Source of the DNA: Callorhinus ursinus
Taxonomy: Eukaryota > Chordata > Mammalia > Carnivora > Otariidae
NCBI RefSeq assembly: GCF_003265705.1
Contig: NW_020313288.1
Location: forward strand, 3,073,616-3,137,615
Direction of reading: 5' to 3'
Length of the DNA: 64,000 nt
Under the pieces are notes generated by a model that saw only the letters and a program-made list of their open reading frames with translations, made no database searches and was not told where the DNA came from. This document shows, piece by piece, positions 40,059 through 55,236 of this stretch. Position numbers and translations under genes: made by a program. Each line of letters starts with the position of its first letter. Positions within the stretch are counted from its first letter, which is position 1.

Positions 40059-40134
40059 ACTCGGTCTCAGGACCCTGGGATCATGACCTGAGCTGAAGGC
40101 AGACGCTTAACCAACTGAGCCACCCAGGCGCCCC
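40059..40134 (-). mobile_element. Can-SINE fragment without its tail
   Basis: Only the tRNA-head half of an antisense SINE remains (ctcaggaccctgggatcatg to ccacccaggcgcccc). It abuts the end of the inverted duplication and probably marks a rearrangement breakpoint. Confidence 0.85.
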
Positions 40135-41349
40135 TCAATGAATTTCTTACCTATACATTAAAAACTACACACTAGCCTCCCTGTGTTCTCTATTATCTCT
40201 CTTGTCACTGTTACCTCACCTCACAAACCTCTTACAAGCCTAAGTTTTACCATTTGTTAACCATTACTTTCCCCCCACAGAAACATAAGTACCAGGACTG
40301 CAACAACCACTCTGTGTTTCATGCCTCTTCATTCAACATGAAACAACACAGACTACATTGATTACTTTGACCGTAGTTGTTTAAATGCTGAGTGTAGAGT
40401 GCATGGCATATATGGATGCTCAACATTAGCATCAAGTAAATGTTTGGTCTCTGAGCAATAAGAGCTTGAAACCTGATTATGCCTTTGTTTCTTGAGATCT
40501 CTGGTAATTTATGAAAACATATTTCTCAGTTAACTCATAAAAGGACATAATAAATACCCTAACCTATAGAGTTTGCTGAGGATTAACTGAATTTCTATAT
40601 GTAAAATGAGTTACTCTAATGAAAAATACTAAAAACAGTGTCTGGTGCATATTTCCGTGCATACATAAGCATCCCAGACAACCCAGAGTTGGCCTGGTGC
40701 TCATTGCTAGGCCTAGTCTTCTGTTGTTGAAAATAAACAATTTCACACAACACCATCATTAGACAAGGCGTTTTGGTGACCAGGATGGATCAAGAAAAAA
40801 AAAATGCACTCTAAACAAGTCTGTAAAAATTCAAGAAAAAAAAAAGTCCAAAAACTCCCCTCTTCTTGCTAATACAACTGACTGCTGCTTCTTTAACAAT
40901 TAGTGTTATCACCATTCATTCTTCTTCTTCTAGATAACAACTATTAAGATTCCCAATGATAAAATTACATTCAGCTGCTGATAGCATCCAATAGAGAGCA
41001 AATCTCAACTTCCTTGAACATAACCCAAATCAAGTAATACAAGCAGAAGTTAAAAAAGTCTTTTTCAGCACTGTTTTAACCCATAGTCATTAATGGTGCA
41101 TTCCTAGAACTCAGTACACCCAACATCTTTTACTATAGGTGTGATCCTGGTGGTCTTTCTCTAGAGGGCAATGACAAAACCATTAATTTTTCACTGTTAT
41201 TAATAAGAAGTTAAAGACAAAAAGTTGAAATATATAAAGATAAAATTTGTCTGAAGGAAGAGTGCCTAAACATTTATGCACTAGTAATATTGACTAAAAA
41301 TTTATAATGCTTAATTTGACAAAATTACAAAAATCTTAAACAAAAGTGT
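40135..41349. other. Gene-free stretch, nothing recognised
   Basis: AT-rich, no repeat or gene that I can support. Confidence 0.4.
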
Positions 41350-42620
41350 TAGCAAACTATATCCAGCACCACCTTAAAAAGATTATATACCATTACCAAG
41401 TGGGATTTACCCCAGGAATGCAGGATTGGCTTAACATTGAAAATTAATATAATATACCATATCAACATCATAAAGGTTAAAAAAAAACACATGATAGTCT
41501 CAACAGACATGGAAAAGCACCTTTGATGAAATCTAATACCCCTTTATGATAAAAGCACTCACTAAACTAATAAACTCAGTAATCTAAGACTAGAAGGGAA
41601 CTTCCTCAACCTGATACCCCAAACTAACATCAGATCTAATACTGAAAGACTAAATGATTTTCCCCCAGCATCAGAAACAAGACAAATATGTCTGCTCTTG
41701 CCACTTGTATTCATCATTGTAATGAAGTAAGTTCTAGCCACAGAAGACAGGCAAGAAAATAAAAGGCATCCAAATTAGAAAGGAAGAATTAAAACTATGT
41801 CTGTTTGCAGATAGCATGATCTTGTGCATAGAATATCTTGTACACTAAAATAATTAGAACTGATAAACAACTTCAGCAAGGTTTCAGGATACAAGATCAA
41901 AAGGCAAAAATTAATTGTACTTCTATACCTTCATAAATCAGGTAAATCAATGAAAAAATACAGGGTCTGGAAATAAACACACTTATTTAAAGCCAACTAA
42001 TTTTTTACGAAAGTGTCAAACTAATTCAATAAAGAAAGTGTAGTGTTTTCTTTTAAAAAAATTGTATTTATTTGAGAGAGAGAGGATGAGAGGGGGGAGG
42101 GTCAGAGGGAGAAGCAGACCCCCTGCTGAGCAGGGACCCCGATGTGGGACTCAATCCTGGGACTCCAGGATCACGACCTGAGCCAAAGGCAGTCGCTTAA
42201 CCGACTGAGCCACCCAGGTGCCCCAGAAAGTGTAGTGTTATCAATCAATGGTGTTAAAAAACAAAAAAACTCTTATTCCCTTGCCTCACTGTTCAGAAAA
42301 ATTAACTCAAAATTTATAATAGACTTAAATGCAAGATAGAAACAATAAAACTTCTAAGTGAAACAAAAGGAAGAATTTCTCTGTGACCTCATTTAGACAA
42401 AAATTTTTTAACAGATGACACCAAAAGCAAGATTGAACAAAGTAAGTTGGAATTTATTCAAATTAAAATTATTCTCCCAAAGACCCCATTAAGAATAATA
42501 AAAAGACAAGCCACAGACAAGAAAATATTCTCAAATCATATAGCTGATAAAACACTTTTGTCCAGAATACATGAAGAATTTTGGCAAAGCAATGAGAAAC
42601 TGCCCAATAAAAAGTATGAA
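41350..42620 (+). mobile_element. L1M ORF2 remnant
   Basis: Old L1 ORF2 wording (gggatttaccccaggaatgc, then tgatagtctcaacagacatg) continues after a SINE as a later ORF2 part near 42330-42600. Many stops. Confidence 0.75.
42048..42224 (-). mobile_element. Can-SINE inside L1M
   Basis: Target-site duplication agaaagtgtagtgtt at 42033-42047 and 42225-42239. Confidence 0.95.
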
Positions 42621-42629
42621 CTTATTTAG

Positions 42630-43042
42630 AAATTGGGTCTTTACAAGTTAAGAAGTCATTAGAGTGGGTCCTCACTCAACAAGAATTGTGTCCTTATACA
42701 GTGAGGATAATATCATATGTAGAGAAAGACACCCAGGGAGAATGCCATATGATGACAGAGGCAGAGGTGGGAGTGATGCAGCTCAAGGCAGGAAATGTCT
42801 AAGATTGAGAGTTTCTACCAGAGGCTAGGAAGGGACAAAAAACAGTTCTACACAGAGTCTCAGAAGAAGCATGGCCCTGCTGACACAATGATTTCAGGCA
42901 CCTAGCCTCCAAAACTGTAAGAATAAATTTAAGCCACCTAGTTCGATGGTCTGAGAAGCATGGCCCTGCTGACACAATGATTTCAGGCACCTAGCCTCCA
43001 AAACTGTAAGAATAAATTTAAGCCACCTAGTTCGATGGTCTG
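42630..43042 (+). mobile_element. MaLR-like LTR with internal duplication
   Basis: The sequence cctccaaaactgtaagaata, then aagccacctagtt, resembles the 3' part of ERVL/MaLR LTRs. The last 89 bases are present twice. Confidence 0.55.
42865..43042 (+). repeat. Exact 89-base tandem duplication
   Basis: Copies at 42865-42953 and 42954-43042 (agaagcatggccctgctgac to ttcgatggtctg) are identical by eye. Confidence 0.95.
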
Positions 43043-44035
43043 CCCTACATTCTGGAAATACATGCCTTCTTTTTCAAGTAACCCTTCACAAGAGTTTTAA
43101 ATGCTCCATGTAATGGTCATCAAGCCTGACTTATATCATAAAAGAATAAAATCTCTTTTCTTTTTTGAGATTTTAAGGCTGATCCAGGCAAAGGGCATGA
43201 GCAAGAGAGCAGTAGCACACATGAGCTTTACTTGGGCAATACTCTGTAAGGTTTGCCTCTAGGGAAAGTCCCTCATAGCATGAGGCCATCCAGAGGCAAT
43301 GGCAAAGGACCTACTACTCAGAAGGGGAGGCAGGCAAGAAAACTCCCAGGGAAGAGGGGAATCAAGAAACTTATTTTATGTTTGGGTGATGTTGCTCTGT
43401 AGCCCAGATGGAAGTCTTTGGATCAGAGAGATCCAAAGGGCAGCAGCAGCCTGGATCTTTTATAACTACAGGGATTACCCTATTTATGGCCAGCAGCTGT
43501 TGGGCACAGTTTCGTGGGGTATGAAAAGTAAGCAGGCTCTAAATAGCTAAAAACCTGCTTATTTGAGCTATGTTTAAAACAATTGGATATGTAAAAATTT
43601 GAGTTGGGCACTGGTGGGCTCTTGAGCTACTGGTTCACAATGAAGAAATAAACCACATAGGGCCAATATACAGCAATCATTTTTGTCTCATGTATACAAC
43701 ACCGCCAGATTCTATGTACCTCCTGTTGGAAATACTCAATATCTAAATTATTCTCCTCAAAATATCAGACCTGAATATGGTCACACCTGTAGATTGAACT
43801 TGCAATTATCTGCAAATATAAGGAACAGAAGATGTTGAAGATCAGCATGGAGATGCAATTAGAAGACCCATTGTATGAACATTTCTACATGATTTATTAT
43901 ATTCAAAAATTACATTACAAAGAAAAATATATGCTAAGGGAACTGTAGATTAGATATAAAGGAGATAGTAAATTGAAATGTATGGGTCTTATTGGATCCC
44001 AATGCAAACAATCTTTTCAAAAGCAGAAGTTTTGG
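43043..44035. other. Gene-free stretch, nothing recognised
   Basis: No supported gene. An 83-codon plus-strand frame at 43299-43550 has no known relative. The sequence may be LTR-derived, but I cannot assign it. Confidence 0.35.
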
Positions 44036-44233
44036 GGGTTTTTTAAAAGATTTTTTAAAATCTATTTGACAGAGAGAGAGAGCACAAGCAGGCAGAGTAG
44101 CAGGTAGAGGGAGAGGGAGAAGAAGGCTCCCTGCTGAGCAAGGATCCTAATGTTGGGCTTGAGCCCAGGACCCTGGGATCATGACCTGAGCTGAAGGCAG
44201 ACACTTAACTGACTGAGCCACCCAGGCTCCCCA
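44036..44233 (-). mobile_element. Can-SINE, minus strand
   Basis: Antisense SINE with an imperfect flanking duplication (agaagtttt, aaaagtttt). Confidence 0.88.
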
Positions 44234-44505
44234 AAAGTTTTAAAATTATGTAGACAGTTAGGGAAATTGACCACTGCTTATTTATTTGAATATATTAAGG
44301 GATAATTTTCATTCAAAAATATTTAAGGATGAAATGATATACTGAGAACTGCCTCAAAATTATCCAGAGGAAACTGGGTGTTGTAAAGAAAACTGATGGA
44401 AAATTATTGAAGGCAGGTAACAGGTATATCAGATTTTGTTAAACTATTCTCTCTACTTTTACAGAGTTTGGATTTAACAAAATAAAATATTAAAAATAAA
44501 TGATG

Positions 44506-44683
44506 GAGGCACCTCGATGGCACAATTGGTTAAGTGCCTGACTCTTGGTTTTAGCTCAAGTCATGGTCTCAGTGTGGTAAGATCAAGCCTGCATTGGGCT
44601 CCACACTCAACAGAGTCTGCTTGAGAGTTTCTCTCCCTCTGATCCTCCCGCTCATGCTCTTTCTTAATAAATCTTTTAAAAAT
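44506..44683 (+). mobile_element. Older Can-SINE, plus strand
   Basis: Older 'gactcttggttttagctc' type. Target-site duplication aaataaatgatg ending at 44505 and 44695. Confidence 0.9.
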
Positions 44684-44699
44684 AAATAAATGATGAAAA

Positions 44700-45305
44700 A
44701 CTACTTACAAAAGGAAGTTTTGGTATTGTCTCTATAATTATGCTGTCTAATGCAATCTCTTTCCTAAAAAGATATTCAGATGGTGTGGTAGATTTTTCAA
44801 CACCCTGTGAAACAATCTAGCCATGTCCTCATGGTAGCAAAACTGTAATTTTTCCTCCTTCATTTGAACCATGTCATTTGCTTAAGTCAATGTTATGATC
44901 AACAAATGTTATGGGAGAAACCCTGAAATACGTCTGTGCATTTGGCTTTCCTCTATTTCTCTAGTAACTCATCATGAAGAACCTTCCCTGAGCTGGTTGC
45001 TATCCATTTAGTTTCAGCCCCAGAATGGACACTTGGATCAGAGCCACGTCAGCTTCCTGAAAACCCACCACTTGTCACAACCCACCCAAGCCAGACCTAT
45101 GAACATGAAAATAAGTGCTTATTGCAGTATGTAATAAGCAAAATCTGACTAGTTATTTACAGTTACAATGAATTACAAAATTTGCACAACTAACAAGATG
45201 TTGGACAACATATGCCATTTATTAAATGGAAATGATGTACTCTGGAAGGTCAGAGAAGGAAAAGAATTTATACAACTCAACTTGACAAAGGATCAAGAAA
45301 GTCTT
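44700..45305. other. Gene-free stretch
   Basis: No gene or repeat supported. Confidence 0.4.
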
Positions 45306-45307
45306 CA

Positions 45308-45487
45308 GGGTGCCTGGGTGGCTCAGTCAGTAAGCATCTGCTTTTGGCTCAGGTCATGATCCCAGGATCCTGGGATTGAGCCCTGGGCATTGGGCTCCCT
45401 GCTCAGCAGGGAGCCTGCTTCTCCTTCTCCCTTTGCCCCTCCCCATGCATGTGCTCGCTCTCTCCAATAAATAAATAAAATCTTAAA
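45308..45487 (+). mobile_element. Can-SINE, plus strand
   Basis: The SINE has a gggtgcctgggtggctcag head and an aataaataaataaaatctt tail. A short CA run follows to 45504. Confidence 0.93.
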
Positions 45488-45829
45488 AAACACACACACA
45501 CACAAACAGGAACCTGAAAAAGAAGTGTCAGTGACCTGATATGGCTGGGGTTATGATGTTCCAGCCCCCCACCTCCCCCATTCCCACCCACCCTCCCCTC
45601 CCGTTGCTTTAGGATTCTTGAGAAACACATTCATCATTCCGTTGGCCTTTTGTCACTGCTTTCCAAATGGAAACTCAGTGAAGGCAGCAATGGTGTCGAT
45701 CTTGTAGACTGGCAGCCACCCTGTCCCGCACTGCAGTCCTCCCAGCAGCCCTTCCCTATGCTGGTTTCATGTGTCCCCACACCCTGCTCCATCCACATTG
45801 GGTGGCCCCAACAACCTCCCAAAGACTCT

Positions 45830-46420
45830 GACAGTGGGTGCCTTGGGGTCTCGGGAGCTCAGGCGCTCGTCCCACACGTCTCCCAGCCCTAGAGGCACCA
45901 CCCCCGCAGAACCGAGGGGCTACCACACTCCAAAGTCTGAGCGGTGAGGACTCCACTTTCCCCTTCTCATGTGCAGCGTTTTCCCATGTCCACCCCACCC
46001 ACATGCGCCTGCGTACTTCTGTACTTCCACATAGGCTGCAATCCCAGGGGTCTCTGAGGCGCAAGTCTCAATGTGGCTCGGGGCATGTTGGGAGGAGTCT
46101 GAAGGGTGGGGCTCTGGGCATCTGTGGAGTCTCTTCCCGAGATCTCCATTCCCCACAAGCAACCGGGACTGAGACCATGCAGAGCGCAGGAGCAGGCATT
46201 GGTAGAAATGCGCATGTGCTTTGGAAAGGTGGCGCTGGGGTCCCAGATGGGTGGTGGGGAGGCGGGAACTGAGGTGAGGAGTTGCACCGCTGTCAGTGCC
46301 CTTGCAGCCTAAATCCTCAAGCCAGAAGATTCCAGAACACTGGGCGGGTGAGTGAGGGACAGCAGGTGTGAGTGAGCATGCGCATACCTGGGGGCCCTGA
46401 CAAAACGTCTGTTTGTGACT
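45830..46420. promoter_or_regulatory. CpG-leaning promoter core of unit C
   Basis: GC-rich DNA with decayed versions of the motifs seen in A and B; the second SBS-like motif is reduced to gatctccattccccac at 46141. Fewer CpGs suggest it has been methylated in the germline and is decaying. Confidence 0.5.
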
Positions 46421-47082
46421 CCGTTTACTCAAAGTAAACGCAGCTGACTCGGGGAGCGCTGAGCAGATGCTCCTGCGGGAGTGGGGACTGCTGTGGCTGT
46501 GGGGCACTTGTCCTTGTGATATGGGTTCTGCTGGTCTCTCAGCCTGGTGGGGCTGCCATGACGTCCCAACAGAAGTGCGGAGGCCCAATGACATCCACCT
46601 GCAAGAAGACACAGGATGGGGCTTGATGAACCCTAGGGCTGGATGGCCTGCAGACGGGCCCTCAAAAGACATGAAGATGATGAAGCCAAGGGCTAGGATG
46701 TCTCCAGGCAGGATTTCCTTGGGGAGACATCTTTATGTTGCAGACCACAGCATTCTCAAAAATCTGACTGGAGGAATCTGGTATAAACACAGATTCCAGG
46801 AGCACTTGCACTTCTCTCCAGTTCTGAGTGTAAAATCAGGGCAGATGTGACCATTGTGGGTGCTTCCTAACTTCAGTCTGAGTTCCCAAAAAAAAGGTAT
46901 CTTAGCCCAAGTCCTTACCCAGTCCTTAACTTCTTAAGAATGATTCCAAAATAGTTTGGGGAGAAGGAAGTGTGCAGATCAAGGCTCAGTGGTTTTAATT
47001 TCCTCTTAGCAAATAAAGTTTTTGTTGTTTTTTAAAATTATTCTTAATATACATGCAGTAAAACTATTTTAAGTGTAGTTCT

Positions 47083-47278
47083 TTTTTTTTAAGATTTTAT
47101 TTATTTATTTGACAGAGAGACACGGCGAGAGAAGAAACACAAGCAGGGGGAGTGGGAGAGGGAGAAGCAGGCTTCCCGCAGAGCGGGGAGCCCAATGCGG
47201 GGCTCAATCCCAGGACCCTGGGATCACGACCCGAGCTGAAGGCAGATGCTTAATGACTTGAGCCACCCAGGGGCCCCA
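47083..47278 (-). mobile_element. Can-SINE in unit C
   Basis: Target-site duplication taagtgtagttct at 47070-47082 and 47279-47291. Confidence 0.95.
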
Positions 47279-47726
47279 TAAGTGTAGTTCTGAGTTCTCA
47301 TAAACGCAGTAATACTAACAGTCAAAATAAAGAATACACCATCACTCTCAAAACAAAAACAAAACATAGGTACCCACTTGTTCTCAAATCCCCCATTCCT
47401 AGCCAGTGATCTTAGATCCCTATAGCTGTCTTTTTCATGTCTTATAAAAGGAATGCCTGTATAGCTTTAGGAGTCTTTTTTGTAAAATTTGATGCCATAT
47501 TTCTAAAACTCAGCAATTACACCTGCCTTCCAGTGTTCTATACTTGTGACAATTCCCAGCAAAGACTAAGCACAGATAACCTTTAAACCTGGCTTTCCAT
47601 TTTTAAGACCTACATGAGTTTGGGCAACTCTGTGCTCCCTGTGTTTAACTGTCTTCATCTGTGTGAGAGGAGGGACTAATGGGGTGGGAGGGTAAAATGA
47701 GATACAAATGATTATCAAATCACATT

Positions 47727-49700
47727 AAACATTCCACTCTTCTCAAAGTAAGATTTTCACTATTTGCAGATGACATGATACTATACATAGAAAACCCAAA
47801 AGGCTCCACCAAAAAACTGCTAGAACTGATAAAAAAAAATTCAGTAAAGTTAAAGGACTTAAAATCAATGTACAGAAATCTGTTGCATTTCCATACACAT
47901 TAATGAAGCAGCAGAAAGAGAAATAAGAATACAATCCCATTTACAATTGCACCAAAAAATAACAAGTTACTTAGGAATAAACCTAATCAAAGAGGTGAAA
48001 GACCTGTACTCTGAAAACTATAAAATGCTGATGAAAGAAATTGAAGATGACAAAGAAATGGAAAGACCATGCTCATGGACTGGAATAATTGTTAAATGTC
48101 TATACTGCCCAAAGTAATCTACACATTTAATGCAATCCTTATCAAAATGCCACCAACATTTTACACAGAACTAGGACAAACAATCCTAAAATTTGAATGG
48201 AACTGCAAAAGACCCTGAATAGCCAAAGCAATCTTGAAAAAGAGAAGCAAAGCTGGAGGCATCACAATTCCAGACTTCAAGTTATATTACAAAGCTGTAG
48301 TAATCAAAACAGTACGGTACTGGCACAAAAATAGACACATAGATCAATGGAACAAAATAGCCCAAAAATGGATTCACAGCTATATGGCCAACTAATCTTT
48401 GACAAAGCAGGAAAGAATATCCAATGAGAAAAAGATGGTCTCTTCAACAAATGGTATTGGGAAAACTGGACAGCAACATGCAAAAGAAAGAACCTGGACC
48501 ACTTTCTTACACCGTACAAATAAATTCAAAATGGATTAAAGACCTAAATGTGAGACCTGAAACCATAAAAACCCTAGAAGAACATAGGCAGTAATCTCTT
48601 TGACATTGGCCCTAGCAACATTTTTCTAGATATGTCTCCGGAGGCAAGGGAAACAAAAACAAAAATAAACTATTGGGGCTACATCAAAATTAAAAGCTTC
48701 TGCACAGTGAAGAAAACAATCAACAAAACTAAAAGACAACCTATGGAATGACAGAAGATATTTGTAAATGACATAGCCAATAAAGGATTAGTATCTGAAA
48801 TATATAAAGAACATATAAAACTCAACAGTCAAAAATAATCCAATTTAAAAATGGGCAGAAAACATGAACAGACATTTCTCCAAAGAAGACAGATGGGCAA
48901 CAGATATGAAAATATGTTCATCACTTATCACTAGGGGAATGCAAATCAAAAACTACAATGAGATACCACCTCACACCTGTCAGAATGGCTAAAATCAAAA
49001 ACACAAAGAACAAGTGTTGGTGAGGATGTGAAGAAAAAGGAACACTCCTGCACTGGTGGTGGGAATGCAAACTGGTGCAGCCACTGTGGAAAAGAGTATG
49101 GAGATTCCTCAAAAAGTTAAAAACAGAATTACCTTATGGACCAGCAATCACATTACTGGATATTTACCCGAAGAATACAAAAATACTAATTCAAATGGAT
49201 ACATGTACCCCTATGTTTATAGCAGCATTATTTACAATAGCCAAGATATGGAAGCAGCCTAAGTATCTACTGATTGATGAATGGAAAAAAGAAGATATGG
49301 TGTGTACACACACATACACACACACACACAATGGGTTATTCAGCCATAAAAAAAGAATGAAATCTTGCCATTTGCAACAAGATTGGAGCTAGAGAGTATT
49401 ATGCTAAGTGAAATAAGTTAGAGAAAGATAAATACCATAGGGTTTCACTCATAGGTGGAATTTAGGAAACAAAACCAGCAAAAGGGGAAAAAGAGAGAGA
49501 AATCAAGAAACACACTCTTAATTATGGAAAACTGCTGGTTACCAGAGGGGAAGGGATGGGGGGGAATGAGTTAAATAGGTGATGGGGATAAAGAAGTGCA
49601 CTTGTGATGAGCACAGGGTAATGTATGAAGTGCTGAATCACCACACTGTACACCTGAAACTAACATAACACTGTATGTAAACTACCAGAATTAAAATAAA
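47727..49700 (+). mobile_element. L1 LINE, 5' truncated within ORF2
   Basis: It starts in the reverse-transcriptase domain with the catalytic motif readable as LFADDMILYIENPK (about 47750-47795). It continues through the ORF2 C-terminus and 3' UTR, with frameshifts and stops. A CA run lies at 49306-49330. It cuts off promoter unit C. Confidence 0.88.
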
Positions 49701-49704
49701 AACT

Positions 49705-49890
49705 TTCCAAATAATTCCCCTCCTCAGGAGGGATGGGGTATTGGGTGATGGGCATTAAGGAGGGCGCTTGATGTAATGAGTACCGGGTGTTATATCCAAC
49801 TGATGAATCACTAAATTCTACCCCTGAAACTAATAATACACTATATGTTAACTAAATTGAATTTAAATTTAAAAAATTTTTTTTAAATGC
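49705..49890 (+). mobile_element. Second L1 3' end
   Basis: A separate L1 3' UTR end (gggtattgggtgatgggcat to aatttaaatttaaaaaattt) directly behind the first. Confidence 0.8.
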
Positions 49891-49902
49891 CCCTCTTCCC
49901 AG

Positions 49903-50080
49903 GCTGCCTGGGTGGCTCAGTCAGTTGAATGTCCAACTCTTGGTTTTGGCGCAGGTCATCATCTTGGGGGTTGTGGGATCAAGCCCTGCACTGGGCTCTG
50001 CACTCAGCATGGAGTCTGCTTGTCCCTCTCCCCCTATGCCAACTTGTACTCTCTCTCAAATAAATAAAATCTTTTTAAAA
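49903..50080 (+). mobile_element. Older Can-SINE, plus strand
   Basis: The SINE has a ggctgcctgggtggctcag head, 'ccaactcttggttttggc' type, and a caaataaataaaatctttt tail. Confidence 0.9.
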
Positions 50081-50383
50081 ACCCCGTCTTCTCAATGACT
50101 GCTGCTTTACCCATTTGTTTTAGTTAGCTAAATTCAATTATTTCTGCCTTCTACAATCACCAAACACAAACCCAAATCTAAAAATATATCCTTCCAAACA
50201 CCCTCTGCCTGCTATATCCCACTGTCCTTCATGTGTTCCCTCAAATTGCTTGAATTCATGGCACCCAATTTTCATTGACAAGTGCGTTCCCAGTGGTGTG
50301 GGTTAGAGAGATTTGGCAAAACAATTATTTGCGATTTTATTAACAAGGATTAAGAAATCAGTTTAATAACAAATGTGTATGTA

Positions 50384-50561
50384 CAGCACTTGGGTGGCTC
50401 AGTTGGTTGGGTGACTGCCTTCGGCTTGGGTCATGATGCTGGAGTCCCGGGATTGAGTCCCGCATCGGGCTCCCTGCGTGGTGGGGAGTCTGCTTCTCCC
50501 TTTGACCCTCCCCCATCTCATGCTCTCTCTCATTCTCTCTCTCAATAAAATCTTTAAAAAA
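50384..50561 (+). mobile_element. Can-SINE, plus strand
   Basis: Target-site duplication aataacaaatgtgtatgt at 50365-50382 and from 50562. Confidence 0.95.
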
Positions 50562-50750
50562 AATAACAAATGTGTATGTAACAATAAAAAATGAAATTTA
50601 CATGACAAAATACCTTAAGTTGTATACACCTGAAAATACTGACTCGGAATGTATAATGCTTAACAAAATCACAGTTGATTTGGAATCCATAATTGCAACG
50701 AAATATTTTAATCTATTCTCTCAGTACATGACAAAGAGAGTAACATTTGG

Positions 50751-51177
50751 TAGTGTTATGGGTTGTATTGTCCACCAAAATTTGAATGTTGAAGTCCTAG
50801 CCCCAGTACCTTAGAACGTGACCTTATTTAGAAATAGTGTTGTCACAGATATAATTAGAGGCGGAGATACTGGGATAGGGTGAGCCCTAACTTGTTATGT
50901 GTGGTCCTTATAAAAAGAATGCCACACAAAGAGATAAACACGCATGCATGCAGAATGCAGTGGGAAGATTAGTTACATTGCCTCAAGCCAATGAACTACC
51001 AGAAGCTAGGAGAGGGCTGGAACAGATCCTTCCCTCGCATCTTCAGAGGAAGCAGGGGCTGGCCAATACTTTGATTTTGGACTTCTACCTTCAGAATTGT
51101 CAGGCCAAAATTTCTGTTGCCTTAAGCCACTCAGTTGTGGTCCTTTGTTACAGCAATCCTTAGGAAATACAGTAAAT
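50751..51177 (+). mobile_element. MaLR/ERVL-type LTR
   Basis: The sequence ttgtccaccaaaatttgaat, then gaacgtgaccttatttagaa, and the end ttctgttgccttaagccact match an old LTR. The paralogous ZNF556 flank (about 14385) lacks it. Confidence 0.65.
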
Positions 51178-52398
51178 ATACAAGTGATGTGAAAACACAG
51201 TGAATAGTGTATTTCTAAGAAATATCTATAAAAGACTGTCCTTGAAGATAAAATACATACTGTTTTTAATGACACATAAACATAACAGTGAAGCCCATAT
51301 CAAGTAACAACACTGAGCTCTCCCAAAATCTAATACATGAAGGTGCTTTCTGTTACACAGGACTGAATTGAGCACACTTTAAAATGCAATAGGTCAACAA
51401 AGTCCCATGTGTTGTTTTGCTTTGTAGTAAGTAGCACTGTAGCTTTTGTGGCAGAATCCGGATCACAGAGTCACTAGAAGTATTGAAAATAAGGTGTTCA
51501 CTAGACAAATTAGACCTTATACACATATGTGAAAATCTAGAGAAGAGGGGAATCACAGCATCAGAGAAGATCACTGAATGTGAGTCTGCATGAGTGGTCT
51601 AGAGAACACATCAGAATTGGTAGGAATATCCAAATTGTGAGTGCAAGACCACACAAGTGGATCCTTGATACATAGCTCATGGAGATATTCATGGAAGCCT
51701 ACAAAACTCTGAGGAAAATGGGAATCAAGCACGTGGCATTTTTTTTCATGATACCCTTGATTGGCAGGGCCAAGATCAGGAAAACGGGCTGATGTCCAAA
51801 AGCCCCTTTGCATCTCTCATACTTTAACATGGCTCCAAACACAGAAATGGCTTCTTCATTTCTGCCTTCCAAATCTCATGCCAAGTTAGGCTACTGGTAA
51901 ATTTGACCACATAATCATAAAGGGAAGGGAAATGTAGTTCCCAACATTACCCACATTGACAACACAATGTAGAGGAACCACCTCAAACTCCGTATCCTAT
52001 AGCTCATGGTCACAAAGTAGCTTTTCAGTAAAAGCCTACTGTCCAATTTCCAGTCACAAGCAAGGACAAAGAGCAAAGGGAAAGGGTTGAAAATGACAAT
52101 TCACACGAGACTATGCTTTTCAAGAACTCTGCACAATTACAAATGTCTGCAAACTATTTGTAAAGAAAATGCAGTAAGGTTCCTCTGGCCAAAATAAATA
52201 GATTCTCAGTAAGGCAGAAAACATATAATGGGTAATATCCAGTATCTGCCACACGAAGCTAGTAAGAAAATCCCAACAAATACCAAAATGCTATTGTTCC
52301 AAAAACCCCTTCAAGAATTCAAAGAAATTAAAACTTACCTACATATTAAAAATACACTTCAAATCACCATGAGTCCAACAAACCATAAAGACAGCAGG

Positions 52399-52404
52399 TT
52401 TATT
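52399..52404 (-). terminator. Candidate polyadenylation signal of ZNF555
   Basis: AATAAA on the minus strand, about 125 bases after the stop. Position is plausible but unproven. Confidence 0.35.
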
Positions 52405-52526
52405 TATGGAAATGTAGGGAAAAAACACCACCTGCAAAACTTGAATGACAGCTGAAAGAGTACTTGGAGAGCTATCTGTAACAGAACTGGAGATACACAC
52501 CCCAAAGGTCCACTTTGATGAGGTAC

Positions 52527-55236
<2,710 letters not shown>

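Larger units (their letters stand above)
45640..47727 (+). repeat. Paralogous promoter unit C
   Basis: Third copy of the unit. Anchors are gggcatgttgggaggagtct at 46081, gacagcaggtgtgagtgagc near 46360, a Ctg-rich block paralogous to unit B (ggctgccatgacg near 46553), and atgattatcaaatcacatta near 47708. It is cut off at 47727 by an L1. A SINE interrupts it. Confidence 0.7.
50590..52526 (-). other. ZNF555 3' flank and 3' UTR
   Basis: Paralogous in pieces to 14230-15300 below ZNF556. It includes a minus-strand SBS/ZNF143-like motif (gggaaatgtagttccc) at 51928. No separate gene is supported. Confidence 0.6.

Noticed and set aside
45920..46672. A 250-codon minus-strand open frame in promoter unit C
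   Set aside because: It overlaps GC-rich promoter DNA, has no recognisable domain, is not conserved in units A or B, and long frames arise easily in such composition.
47727..49392. An active L1
   Set aside because: 5' truncation, frameshifts and stops; only the FADD motif region remains readable.
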